Shown: piece by piece, positions 23,720 to 34,896 of the stretch
How positions within the stretch are numbered: position 1 is the first letter of the stretch
Layout of the letters: each line of letters starts with the position of its first letter
Origin: Trichostrongylus colubriformis
Lineage: Eukaryota; Nematoda; Chromadorea; Rhabditida; Trichostrongylidae
DNA length: 64,000 bases
Direction of reading: 5' to 3'
Assembly (NCBI GenBank): GCA_963978905.1
Contig: OZ022257.1
Span: 25,311,274 to 25,375,273 of the forward strand
The notes under the pieces: model-generated
Databases searched by the model: none
Seen by the model: the letters and a program-made list of their open reading frames with translations, nothing else
Told to the model about the DNA's origin: nothing
Translations under genes and position numbers: made by a program

Positions 23720-26700
23720 TTATTTAGGCTTCACCTTGAATTTCACCTCACACTCCTGTACCAGTTGATCCAATTCATGTTCCCAATCTAGTAGCTCTGC
23801 AAGCCGTCTGCAACCGTCATCACACGAACCACTCCAGAAAACATCTCTGAAGCAGAAGTATGTGTATACCAAGCCTCGAAACTTCATGTACCTCAAATGC
23901 TAATATAATATTATCCCCCTGATTCGGATTCCAGCAAGAGAGAAAGATGTGGCAGTTGCTTCACTACCACATACATGGTCGTCCGAATCACCTCTTTGAA
24001 ATCAGTTCATTAACAGCAGATTGTCAATCACTGATCCAGGGGTGAATAAGTGGAAAAGAGATTACTTCTGCCTGGAAGCGCTGAAATATCAGCCATACTT
24101 TAGCTGCTGTCGCATGTCACTGCATGAACTGAGATACGTTCAAAGCAAACAATCCTGAAAGAGGGTAGACAACTCAGAAAAACGACTGCAGATGTTTCAT
24201 CACTTCACTTGTCCCTGACTCCCCTCTACTGATAGATGTCAGAACAAAAGTGATGGATCTTCGTTATTATCGATTTTGCACTTCCAACCACAGTCCAATA
24301 ACACTTGATTTCGACAAAATCGATACAGCCTCATCCATGGTTTCAGGCAGGCTTCGAAAAGCTGCAAAAAATCTCTCTGCAAAATTCTCGCCAGCGGGAA
24401 CTGCCTTATCACTTCTACGGAACCTTTATCGTACAAGGCCAATTAACATAGCTAATGGCTACTGATAAGAAGGACTCACTGCGCCAATTGTGGAAGCGCC
24501 TTGTCACATGGCCTCATGACACGAAGCAAATCCGGGACGATGACTGCAAACGTATGATTGCCTCTATTCGGACCTTGTGACTTTTCCCAGAAAGTAGCCA
24601 TTCAGTCTACCCAATGGGTGGGGTCATAAATGCCTATGCTTTCAATATCATTTTGCATCAGTGCTCGCCAGAAAAGTCCCCACCCTGATTGGGTCGAATG
24701 CTCTCAGAAGTGCTTTTCGTGATTCCTACCTTTGACTCTTCAACAACAAAACAGCCCGATAGCGTTATTTTCAGATAGGATTTTAAGATGAGAGAAGCTA
24801 AAACATGGAGGACAGATTAGAGGTTCCCTCGAAAAAATATTCGTAGCAAATTTATGCAACCTCGAAAAATTTGACTCTTCAACAACAAAACAGCCCGATA
24901 GCGTCACCTTCAAATATGTTTGAGTTTTGAACGGGCCCTTACTCCTTTCAGAGGCATTATGTAGCGAGCATTTGCCACACATGTGCATACCTCTCATATT
25001 TTCCATGATGCTCGACTTCTGTCAGAAATCAGTCAGTTTTATCGAGACCGCGTTAAAACAACAAGATTTGTAATCATATGAATATGGCCGCGAGAACTTC
25101 GGTATGATTAATGAGTGCGGATGATAGGTGCAATAGTACGAATCCTATTTTCAAGTTGCATAGTGACAATGCCATTTCACAGAAACAAAAGATTTTCTCA
25201 CCTTCTATTTTCTTTTTGTCCATAACATAATCCTTGGATGCCCATGGTTCGTTCGAAAATACCAGCTCGTCCGGCCTCCTCCTTATTAATCAAAAGGCGT
25301 GGCACCTCTTCTGAGACCTGTAACTACTCTAACATATGACTCAAGTGCCATTTTGCTCGATGAAAAAAGTACCAGTAAATTACTCAGTACCAGTTCAGTT
25401 ACCCCACAGCACCGCGCGGCTTGCACGGTGGAATTCTGCAGTGTGGAGTGGAAATAGCCGATCTAGTCGGGTGACACCAAAGGAGTCCATATAACGTAAT
25501 TCCACACTGTAAGAACCGCAGTACCGAGTGCAAGCTCAACTGGTACCTCCACTCGGGATCAGGCAGTTTTATGCTCGAAACATTCCTCTCTATATCAGAG
25601 TACTAACCAAGTTCACTTGCTAAGCAGTGTTGAACCTTACTGTTGGCCGATAATTCAGTTCTTTAGCACTGCATATCACGTCTGCCACTTTTCGAAACTC
25701 TAGATATTCAGCGGTACACCCTTTACTACTTATAACAGATCAGGGACGAAATTTACTGGTTTGGTGACCTTAACACTTGGGCTGTAGTGGTCACTTTTTG
25801 AGAGTGGGGATAATTTAGCGTTTGATAGTTCGGTATTCGATCATATCGATTGGTATCAATATGTCAAGTCTGTGAGCACCTAATTTCCATTGTTGGCAGC
25901 AAATCAGTTTTGCCAGTTACCATTTTCCACTGGGTACCTATCATATTCTTGAAGATGCACCAATATATTGAATTTCAGGTAGTCTTGCGGTAGATGTGCT
26001 TTGTCGCCGAAAAATTGGTTCACTTGCTTAGCACTATTAGATCGCACCTAGGTTATTCATATGTATCAACAGACAGCCATTTCTGAGAGGCTAGAATTTG
26101 CGAGTGTCAACGCTTCAGATTCAACGGAAAATCGAAACAGATTTGGCAACATGCCTCCTGGCGCTCCTAATTGAATCTATCGATGCTAGAATTGGGTACC
26201 CATCATTAGTCTCCCTGCGTCACTCCTCACATAACCTGCAAAAATCAAGGTTCCACCATTGCTGCGTCGTGAGATATGAGTTTCGCAACAAACAGACAGA
26301 CACAAGTACAAACACACAGAAACATATATAGCGGATTATATACGGTAGCAAGCTATCTACGATGATGCTACGATGTTATGTTGCCATCTTCTGCAGCCAA
26401 AAGTGCTTCCAAGTGGCATACAGAACACTTTCACCTCTTCTATCGATTCTAAACAACAGAGGGCACCGTGAATACGATAACAACGCAATCGTGATACAGA
26501 AACTGCATTTCGAGATGAAACGGGTTGAATCGCTAGAAACAATTTAATTTGGATTCATACAACGAACGTTCGAGCGCTGGTGCAGTTAATATGGCCTCAA
26601 GCGCTGGTGCAGTTAATATGGCCGCCTTCGGCATGAAACTACAACTCAAAGAGCTTTAAGTTCGCTAGGGCAGTGGAACGAGGTTCTTCATAGATTACAC

Positions 26701-29700
26701 TGTGTTCTACTTTGGAGTGCAGGATACCTTCCCCGACATGGACCGCACGCAGGATTTCAATGAATTTTCGATAGAAAGACTGTCAATCAAATACACGGAC
26801 GAATTTATAGAATACTGACTACACACAAGTTTTGAATACTATTTTCACTGTAAAATGAACTAGGAGCTTACAATAAAAACTGTAAAGAACACCTACGATG
26901 CGCACTTGCGGAGCACCCTATCGCCTTCCCGATCAAACTTCGAGCTGTTCGTCCGCTTGCGCAGATTCTGCTTTTTCGGAAGTAAGAATAGCTGTGGGAA
27001 ACAATACTACTATTCCCATCAGTTGATTAGAGCCCGGGAAAACAACTCTGTTTTCTCATGGCAGAACATTTTTCTTTCCTTGAACGAATGTGAAAGGTGC
27101 ACCACTGACCCGGGCCACTGATCAGCAAGCGCCATAAAGTATCTCAAGCGAGAGCTACAAGGAGCTGAGATCTTTTGCCCAATGCGGTTCTATCAAATGT
27201 TCACACGTTTATTTTTTTTTTTTTTTGTTAAAAAGATACCAACCTCCAGAGATTCGTCGCTTTCCGCTTCAAAATGCAATTCTTGCAACATAATTACCCT
27301 ACAGTTACATTTTTATCGTATTTATGGCGCATCCTTTACAAACAATAACGCGACATCAAGAATAACATGGCTCACAATTTGCCAGCGTCACGTCCCCATG
27401 ACCGGGTGCTGATTTGCGCAATGCAGAATCGCACTCACATTATTCACCAAAGGTTATACACACAACGAAACTCGGCTATTTCCTTCCCTTCGAAACGAAA
27501 AATGGAAACAGTTCGGATCATTTAATCGAATATCGAATTTCACGGAACTCCGCGTACCTCATTCACCATGCTAGCAAACGGTTGGACCACTAATGATGTT
27601 CCCATTATAAGCAGAAGATCACACCTAGGGAAATCCTGAAAAAGTAACATCCTTGAAATATTTGCGGAATTTAAGGCGAACAAAATAAGAATAATAAGCA
27701 ACGCACTGTGATTGCACACTGGAAGAAACGCTTTGGCAAATTTTCCCCGAAGAAGGTTATATCAGGCTTGACAACGCCGTCACATTTGTCGCATCTCGGT
27801 ACCAAGCAATCTTTGTCTTTCACACGATCTAGAGAAAACATGTCCAGTGACAATGTCTTTGCATAAACTAAGCTCGACTGGGTTGCCTACCTTCAAGCCA
27901 CTGCAGATCGAATTTTTTGCCGCAACTGGTACATGTGCTTGTGCGATAGGAACCGTGAGCAGTTACAACTTTGTCTTCAGGTATTCCAGTCAGATACTCC
28001 AGTGAATCAATGTTCTACAAGGAACAGAGTAACACTTTAGGAGCAAAACCTCTTTTCCGAGGTATAAGTTTCAGTGAAATATCATCTGCAAGATCACTTG
28101 CATTTACCTGCGTAAACCATCTTAGCAGAATTCCTTTCTTTTCAAGTAGCCTGATAAAACAGTGGCAGGGAGTTGGCTAAAACGGGATCATTTGCGGTGG
28201 ACGGATCGAAAAATTGATTGATAAATAACCTTGAGGTTTTCGGGAAAAAGTTCCTTGGACAGAGCGAAGAACGGCTCAGGATTTTCGCGAAAGAAAGAAA
28301 TATCGAAAACTGCTTGCGGATCAGGAAGATTATACTTTTGCAAGTTATTGTACAGACCAGTTCCTGAGTGCAAAATTGAGTGCTCAAACAGTATTAGATC
28401 AAGTAATGCAGTATCATCAGAACTGAAATTTTCTCACCTGGACTTCTGAAGTCGGGTATTCCTGCAGAAGTCGAGATGCCAGCGCCAGTCATTACAATCA
28501 CATTCCTAGGGTGCTCTGTCTTTATGAATTCAGCAATGCCTTCCAGGGTGAAGGACTTGAGTTTCGACTTTGGTACGCAGTGTCCCTCTTAAGGTATAAA
28601 AGTAGCTTACACTGACTGAATGACTCAGAATGCTAACAGCGCTAATAACATGAATAGTTAAACTGAAAGATGAGCCACCGTATCGGTGCGGTCAGCCACG
28701 GGTAAAATCGCAGCGGTTCCCAGTCATGCTCATTAGGGTACGTGTTTCCATACTGACAATTTCAGGGACTGCTACCGTTCGCAAAGTGCCTGTAATCTCA
28801 AGGGGCAGATTGAAGAGGTATGGTCAAGCGTCAATGAAAGAAAGTGATTTCACCCTTACCTCTATGGCATGCCCCTTCATGTAGATTAACCAAAGTACGT
28901 TTATTCCCTCAAAGAACAATTGATACCTTTTTCCAACTACTCTTGTTTTCCTACAATTATTTTTCTGCAGACATTTTAAACTGCGTAGGACGTGAACACT
29001 TGAAGAACCTTCCACAGTGTCGTGGAAAAATACTCGTTAATGGAACCAAACATGGAGCGAACACAGGGAAGCCCCGTTCGATTAGGAATGCTGCTACGTA
29101 AGAGCCAGTTTGCAGCTGATCCTGAGAAAGGCCATATTTATGAAAAACGGACTGGTTCATGATTTCCTAATGCGCACCAAAATTCAGAAGGAGAACGCCC
29201 CCCCCCCCCTCCCCCCATTTTCTCTATGTACTCGAACGAAAACAGTGCGGCTAACTAGTTGCTGACAGGAAGACATCAGGATCATCTCACATCGCGGGAA
29301 GAGTGAAAAGACGAGGAACATTCTTCTCCTTGGCAAGGAATCAGGGATCAGATGAATAGAGCACACAGGTCTGCGATGTTAGTTAAACCAGCGCAGCTGC
29401 AGCACGGCGGAACAGAGCAAGCAAGGATGATCGCTGACCAGGTACTCAAGACTTTTCACCGAAGCATAACTCGAATGAAGGATACCTGGCGGTTTAGAGC
29501 CAGGAGTATTTAATAAACATCATAGATGAATAAAACATTGCAGACGCCTGTCTAAGTGATATGACAAGCAGCCAGAGGAGCATTCCCACCTGATATTTGC
29601 GATATTTTCTGTTTTATATGGTACTGATTTTGCTACCTTTCACGAATCACGGAATCACGTCCAGCAATAAAATCTGCGAGTTTCTGCCTACTGATTAATG

Positions 29701-29998
29701 CAATGACCAAACCTTAAACAGACTGAAGTGAATTTACATGGTGGGGCATACTACACTCGGGTTCACCTTTTAGATGATGAATCTCTTAATACACTACGAT
29801 ACAGAGCATACCTGAGCCCGCCTTCACAGCATCGGTCACAGTGCTCGTAACTGTATTTAATGCTTTTTCGAAGCTCTCGACGAAGCGGCTGTAGAGATCA
29901 CTTTTTGCAGGCGCCTTTGGTTCATCGTGTTCGTGCGTTTCCTCGCCATCTTTACTCGTTCCCGCTTTCCGATTTCGAGCATTTGCATCTTCTGACAT
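23720..29998 (-). CDS. SIRT2-type NAD-dependent protein deacylase
   Basis: Sirtuins remove acyl groups from lysines using NAD. Nine exons: 29998-29812, 28587-28438, 28363-28230, 28176-28108, 28014-27891, 27828-27707, 27635-27558, 25305-25202, 23846-23720; all introns GT-AG and phases agree, giving 364 residues. Key features: [19 protein letters not shown] (95-113, NAD loop), [13 protein letters not shown] (178-190), catalytic His200 in VTAHGSYR, zinc cysteines 208, 211, 234 and 237, [11 protein letters not shown] (273-283), [10 protein letters not shown] (291-300), and [14 protein letters not shown] near the end. The 62-residue N-terminus is acidic with no mitochondrial presequence evident, which favours a cytoplasmic or nuclear SIRT2 over SIRT3. 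The ATG at 29998 follows an AG acceptor by one base. Length is close to human SIRT2. The substrate is unknown. Introns 1 and 7 exceed 1 kb and hold repeats. Family call very sure; SIRT2 subclass likely. Confidence 0.93.
24732..24904. repeat. direct repeat in sirtuin intron 8
   Basis: TTTGACTCTTCAACAACAAA and the following bases through CAGCCCGATAGCGT occur twice, at about 24730 and 24869, an identical run of roughly 34 bp spaced 139 bp apart. Confidence 0.8.
25375..25560. repeat. imperfect inverted repeat 5' of sirtuin exon 8 (minus strand)
   Basis: GGTACCAGTTGAGCTTGCACT-like and CAGTGTGGA-type blocks recur in inverted order around 25470. The arms are short and mismatched and could be a decayed MITE. 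Confidence 0.4.
26574..26627. repeat. 26-bp tandem duplication
   Basis: AGCGCTGGTGCAGTTAATAT followed by GGCC is present twice in tandem within sirtuin intron 7. Confidence 0.8.
27211..27228. repeat. poly-T tract
   Basis: A run of about 17 T on the plus strand lies in sirtuin intron 7, which is poly-A in the sense of the transcript. Confidence 0.8.
29198..29216. repeat. poly-C tract
   Basis: Twelve C, one T and six more C lie in sirtuin intron 1. Similar homopolymers are found at 34782-34796 (15 C) and 39553-39564 (12 G). Confidence 0.85.
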
Positions 29999-30006
29999 AC
30001 TGAAAT
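29999..30006 (-). promoter_or_regulatory. candidate trans-splice acceptor of the sirtuin gene
   Basis: On the minus strand ATTTCAG ends at 30000, one base before the ATG at 29998. In nematodes such an acceptor at the very start of a coding region usually receives a spliced leader. It also supports the choice of start codon over the in-frame upstream one at 30043. Confidence 0.55.
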
Positions 30007-31520
30007 GTGATTTAATACAACGAGGAAAGTTGCTAAATCTCATATCATTCGGAATGTTTGTGGACCAAACCAGAACAAATCTAACTCTAATCAGCAGTCA
30101 TTGTCCAACGTGTCGTAACACCATTACAAGGACACAAAAAGGTCTGTTGCTAAACGATCCCAAATATGAATCAGGTACAAAACTTGCAACAGGACAAAGC
30201 TCACCACTCTGCAACCTAAGGCCAAACGTAGCGTGGAAGAAATGCTGCATGTCGTGCAACCCCCTCTCCGCCATATAACTCTGCCAATACAACCCCTTGC
30301 TTCATCTCGTCGAGCAGAGAGGGGTCACAACCAAATCAGGGTCCCACCTGTCAACCGTCGGTTAACGCTTGACCCTGCTGTAAGCGCCAGTCGTGAATTC
30401 GTTGTCATATGTGTACGGACCAACACAAGAACATACTGCCATCCCCACTAATGGGTTCATGTTACTCAGTCGCTACTACAAAAACTGGGAAGGAGAAAGA
30501 TATGGGAAATCACGACACGTTCATGATGGAGGATAATAGAATCCGCGAAAGTCACTGAAAACATCAACTGGTGGAATCCAGGAATCAGAAAATCGTGGGA
30601 TGCGCACGGACTCCGTGGTTCTATAAGTTGGCGTACGTATGTTAGCACTTCCCTGTTCACTAGGTTAGTTATTTCCCAAATCCTTTTACTTACAGTCCTA
30701 AACCTAATTAATATAAGGTCAGACATAGATTTGAAACTTGCTAACAGTTTCTGAGGGCGACGGCACAGACAGCAGGCGTGTTTCCTCAGGGCGGTCCCCA
30801 TACACCCACCACTCTATCGCATCGACGATCTGTGAGATGGAGAAACGACCGCACTTGAAAATACTTCATAGAGATCAAAGCGAAATGCTCAAAGCCACAC
30901 ATTGCTATCACAATTTTTGAGCAAAGCTATTAAGACAGAACGAGAATCTATGGTAATGAAGTCTCTGGAGAACACACAGCAATAGGAAAGAATAAAATGG
31001 GGAAGTCGGATCTGAAAAGTAAAGGAGTTTTTACCGCGGAAATGACTGAAGCAGAATTTTCCTGGGTCTTTGTATACCATAAATTATCACACTTGCACCC
31101 TGCACCAAATGTGGGTACTGGAATGCGGTGGTGCTCAGAGGAGATTCAGCAGTTCAAAGTCTCAACGAATTTTACGCAGAAAAATTCGACAGGAATTCCA
31201 TATTCTTGGTGGAATAAATCAAAAACATCTTACTACATGAATCAAATGAATGTTTTTACAAGTACATCAATGGAAACATAGTTCTCCCAAGCTTGACGAC
31301 ATGCAAATTCCTGCAAAGCTCAATGCGAAGTTTTACAATCGGTGGCTATCTAAACCTATCTACCGAAGCGAAAATGCTACTCGTCGCCGTCAGTTTGAGT
31401 TCGTCCTTCGAAACATGCAATAATTGCCTGCACACACGTTACCAGGGAAGAGCATAGAAACGTACTTCAGCGTCTAAATGAAACACCGAACTGCAGAGTC
31501 GCACAAGTCGGGCGCAGCTC
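30007..31520. other. upstream region of the sirtuin gene, no gene seen
   Basis: This is part of the 6-kb space between the divergent sirtuin and MLF genes and presumably contains the sirtuin promoter. No promoter element, exon or repeat was recognised. Confidence 0.35.
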
Positions 31521-31527
31521 CGTGTTA

Positions 31528-31606
31528 GGCTGAGGTTATACCATGCGGACCGTCCGGACCGGCCGGTCCGACCGGTCCGGACGGTCCGCACGGTATAACC
31601 TCAGCC
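31528..31606. mobile_element. 79-bp near-perfect palindromic MITE
   Basis: The element starts GGCTGAGGTTATACC and ends with its exact reverse complement; nearly all bases pair, with a GGACCG/CGGTCC-rich centre. It is flanked by TTA on both sides (31525-31527 and 31607-31609), the 3-bp duplication of PIF/Harbinger elements. It has no coding capacity. Its small size and GC-rich centre make it a very stable hairpin. Confidence 0.8.
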
Positions 31607-31630
31607 TTAGGGCATTCATAGCGAAAGCCG

Positions 31631-31855
31631 GGGTCAAATAAAGTCGGAGGGGAGACGCAATTTTGCGTCGACGTCAAAGCTCCTTTCCCTCCCTAGGCTT
31701 AGGCTAAAATTGATATCCCCTTCTCCTACATGAAAAAGCATCCGTCAGAGCATAGGTTTCATCTGCTTTAACCTAAGCCTAGGGAGGGAAAGAAGCTTTG
31801 ACGCAGGTGAAACGTCGACGCAAAATTGCGTCTCCCCCCCGACTTTATTTGACCC
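31631..31855. mobile_element. hAT-like MITE with 8-bp target duplication
   Basis: Termini GGGTCAAATAAAGTCGG and CCGACTTTATTTGACCC are perfect reverse complements, and the arms continue inward through GACGCAATTTTGCGTCGACG and a CCCTAGGCTTAGG block. The 8-bp direct repeat GAAAGCCG flanks it exactly (31623-31630 and 31856-31863), which fits the hAT superfamily. The element is 225 bp and non-coding. Confidence 0.85.
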
Positions 31856-31863
31856 GAAAGCCG

Positions 31864-34435
31864 TGCCCATACTTTGCAGCAAGATGCGCGTCGCATGCTC
31901 GTTGCGCGCAAACTGCAAAGCAGGCCAAACCTTGTCATATTCACTATGGGCAGGGTTGCTGCTTGAATGGACTGACGGCTTCGCCTGCTGTCACTGTTGT
32001 GTCTATACCTAAAGCTTAGGAAAAATATCGCCAGACGCCAAGCAGAGTGCAATGGCCCCCCAACTACATGGCACCGAGTATTGGTCACTTTCGCTAATTT
32101 GCTGCATTTGCACTTATTTGGAGATTCTTTTTACTAACTGTTTAACTACTATCAACCCAGAAACCGTGAGTTACGCAAGAAAATCATTTTGCTGAAACTT
32201 TGCCTATGGAGGCTGTTTTAGGGACTGATCACAAATATGGCCTCTGTGTTGGCGATGACGCTAATTTGCTGCATTTGCACTTATTTGGAGATTCTCTTCA
32301 CTAAATTGCCTCGAACTGTCCTATATGGGTAACTCAGATCGCTGAATATCACCTTCATTTAGATGCTAATATGGTTGGCGTGGAAGCACCGAAAAAAATG
32401 GAACCACCGAGAAATCAACGGAATCGAGCATTTCTTGGATTATCTCAAGTGCGGAAACCAGACAAAACAATTACATCACAAATACAAATATCAAACATAA
32501 AAGATCAGATTCTAACATATTTGTTCCCTGTTAAGTTCCACCTATCATTGATATCTGGTTTCTAACCAAAAGCAATAATAATGGCATATAATGAGGAACT
32601 AATGAGACGTAAATTCACTAATGATTTTGCCGCAAATCACGCAACTGCTATATAAAGCTGTAAAGAAAACAGAACAGCGCAGTTAATAAAAAGCAACCGC
32701 AGCAATAATGATCAGCTGTGAGGACGAGTTGCAGCAGCTGCACTTATCCTGCTGGTCCTGACACGAAGTATCGATGTCGGTACGAATGTTCTTGAAAATC
32801 TTAGCGACGTCAGCTGATTTTGTCAGAACTTGCTTTGTTAAACATTTGTTGGTGGGTGCGGTCTACCTCCTGTTTCTTCACTTTCTGTAAGGCGAGCAGG
32901 TTGTCGGTTAAACTTTCGCTTTTAATGTTGGTACTTTCTAGAGTCGCCGATAGGTAGTGATGTTTCCCCGGATGTGGTTCGTTTTTTCTCTTCATTGAAA
33001 TTATTTCTCTAACAGAGCATTTGCCCACTGATAACATGCATGTGTTTGTTTTAACTGATACCGTAAAGTTCTGATGTCACTTTTAATTTGACAATATCGG
33101 TCATCTGTGAGAAAACTACGGCATTTGCGGTGTTGTGATATATAGTTACCACTGCGGATTTCTATAGGATTTTTGCGAGATTCGACACAGTGATGGATTT
33201 TTAATTCCAAGCGGCAGAGCGATATATGTGAATCGTTATTATTTTACATTCATTGCAGTAGTTGTGTAGGGGACAACGAATCGGGGATTCAGGAAGTGAA
33301 ACACTTCTAAAGTAGTTTTAGATCCTCCTTTTGCTAATGAAATTGTTTATTCCATTCTGGAGCTTTTTTCCGTGGGCGTAGGCGAAATCTTTCGATCCTG
33401 GTATTGTCCCATCCCACGCTCGTGACACGTACTTCTCTATTACTCATCGTGTGGGTTGCTGCATTACGTCTACTTGCTGTCGTTTTTCCTTTCTTCGACT
33501 GCTTTAGCTATTTTCGTAGCTATGTGTCAGGAATATAGTCAACAACTCGGAAACACATGTATCGATTGAGAGCAGCTAATCGGGATGGGCGCCTGCCGCG
33601 GCTCACGCTTGCAGCTTGAGCCATGTGAACGCTGAAAATCAGTTTACCATAGAATTTATGCGCGTGTGGTGTTATTGGGAATTGTTCCATTTCGCTTCTA
33701 GCCTTAACCCGTTTCTTGCTGTTGTCATGTGGCTATTGGCCTCACTTCTCGGGAGCGGCTGTACATTGTTGCAGTAATTTTAGCTGTGCTCTGTAAACAA
33801 AGGGAATTCGCTGAAACAAAGGCATTTATTTAGTTTTGTGACCCAAAGTGTATGGTAGGTGGGGGAGGTTTCGAGCACTCTTTCTCAATACATGACCCAG
33901 CTGCAATAAAATTATTGAAGGTAGGTTGCTCACAAGACGAAGAAATCGAGCCAAGGAGTGTAGGTTTTACCCTTACCTAGGATAGGAGGAGCTCTGAGAT
34001 GTATGAGAACTTATCCCTCGTCCCCTTTCCTTCTAATGTGGACATAGCAATCGTTTCGACTTCAACTGGGTATTTTGTAATATTCTGTAATTTCTCTTTA
34101 AAAAGTTGGTTAGTAGAAAGCCCATACTAGACTATGCAAAATCGCTCATAAATTTATACCGTTAGTGATTTTGATTGTTTTAAATAAAGGAAGCTATGTC
34201 CAAATTACTGTGTAGCTGTGACCTTGCTGGTATTTTGAAGCAATCTTGAGGAATTAGGAACTTTTGTTGAATTTCTCCATAGGAGTCTGACATCACTATT
34301 GGAGGGTTTCGTAGCACAAGCCATATCTCTCTTTGAAAACTATTATGATTTCCCGGTTGTATCGTAATGAGGGGCACGACGCAAGTTCCATTCAAACCGG
34401 GAAGGTTGGGGAGTACCTAGCTTCCTCCATCAACG
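31864..34435. other. no gene seen; one direct repeat pair
   Basis: GCTAATTTGCTGCATTTGCA and the bases after it occur at about 32091 and 32262, a direct repeat of some 45 bp spaced 171 bp apart. Overlapping minus-strand frames at 32810-33210 look protein-like (HHCVESRK, TDDRYCQIKSDIRTLRYQLK) but contain no motif I recognise and are in different frames. Nothing else was recognised. Confidence 0.4.
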
Positions 34436-34438
34436 TTA

Positions 34439-34586
34439 GGCCGCCATCAGACTTTGCGATTTCGCGATTCTGCGACTTTGCAGTGTCGCGCTTTCGCACG
34501 CGATACTACGACCGTGGCATTGTACGCTGCCGCGACTTCGCGCGTGAAAGTGCCATGCCGCAAAATCGCAAAGTTCGACGGCGGCC
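34439..34586. mobile_element. MITE with GGCCGCC termini
   Basis: The left end GGCCGCCATCAGACTTTGCG is matched by the reverse complement of the right end, which carries CGCAAAGTTCGACGGCGGCC. TTA precedes the left end. A related shorter inverted-repeat element (34627-34741) follows after 40 bp, also preceded by TTA and starting GGTCGACGTCAGACTTCGCG. Confidence 0.65.
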
Positions 34587-34626
34587 TAGGCAGAAATGTG
34601 CGCTTAGTGCACGGATTCACCCCTTA

Positions 34627-34741
34627 GGTCGACGTCAGACTTCGCGATCCTGCGGTTTGGCGGGGTTGCGGTATTGCACAATGTCAAGATCGCAGTATTG
34701 CGTAAAAAGTGCAACGCCGCAAAATGAAGTCTGACGCCGTC
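34627..34741. mobile_element. second MITE of the same type, tandem neighbour
   Basis: The ends GGTCGACGTCAGACTTCGCG and GAAGTCTGACGCCGTCTC are imperfect reverse complements and resemble the ends of the element at 34439-34586. The right border is approximate. Confidence 0.55.
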
Positions 34742-34896
34742 TCAAAGATGCACAGGTGTGCATATTCTTATAAGATGTCCTCCCCCCCCCCCCCCCTCAT
34801 TGCTGTAGCGCCAAGTTTTCTACATAGCATTTTGAGAGGTCGTAGAACGTTGAATAGATCATTAGAGAACTGATGTTTTCATCTAGCATTTCAATA

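Noticed and set aside
26934..26993. Possible alternative sirtuin C-terminal exon ([14 protein letters not shown])
   Set aside because: Exons 8 and 9 at 25305-25202 and 23846-23720 carry the conserved C-terminal motifs and fit in phase.
28957..29160. Possible extra sirtuin exon between exons 1 and 2
   Set aside because: Joining exon 1 directly to 28587 restores the phase (G plus AG) and gives the expected family spacing, so no extra exon is needed.
29198..29216. Homopolymer C/G runs as assembly gaps or signals
   Set aside because: They are short, occur at several unrelated places and look like ordinary homopolymer tracts; their exact length may be uncertain from sequencing.
32810..33210. Overlapping minus-strand frames as a Gag-like retroelement
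   Set aside because: HHC-type residues do not form a complete zinc knuckle, the frames differ, and no long terminal repeat or reverse transcriptase is nearby.
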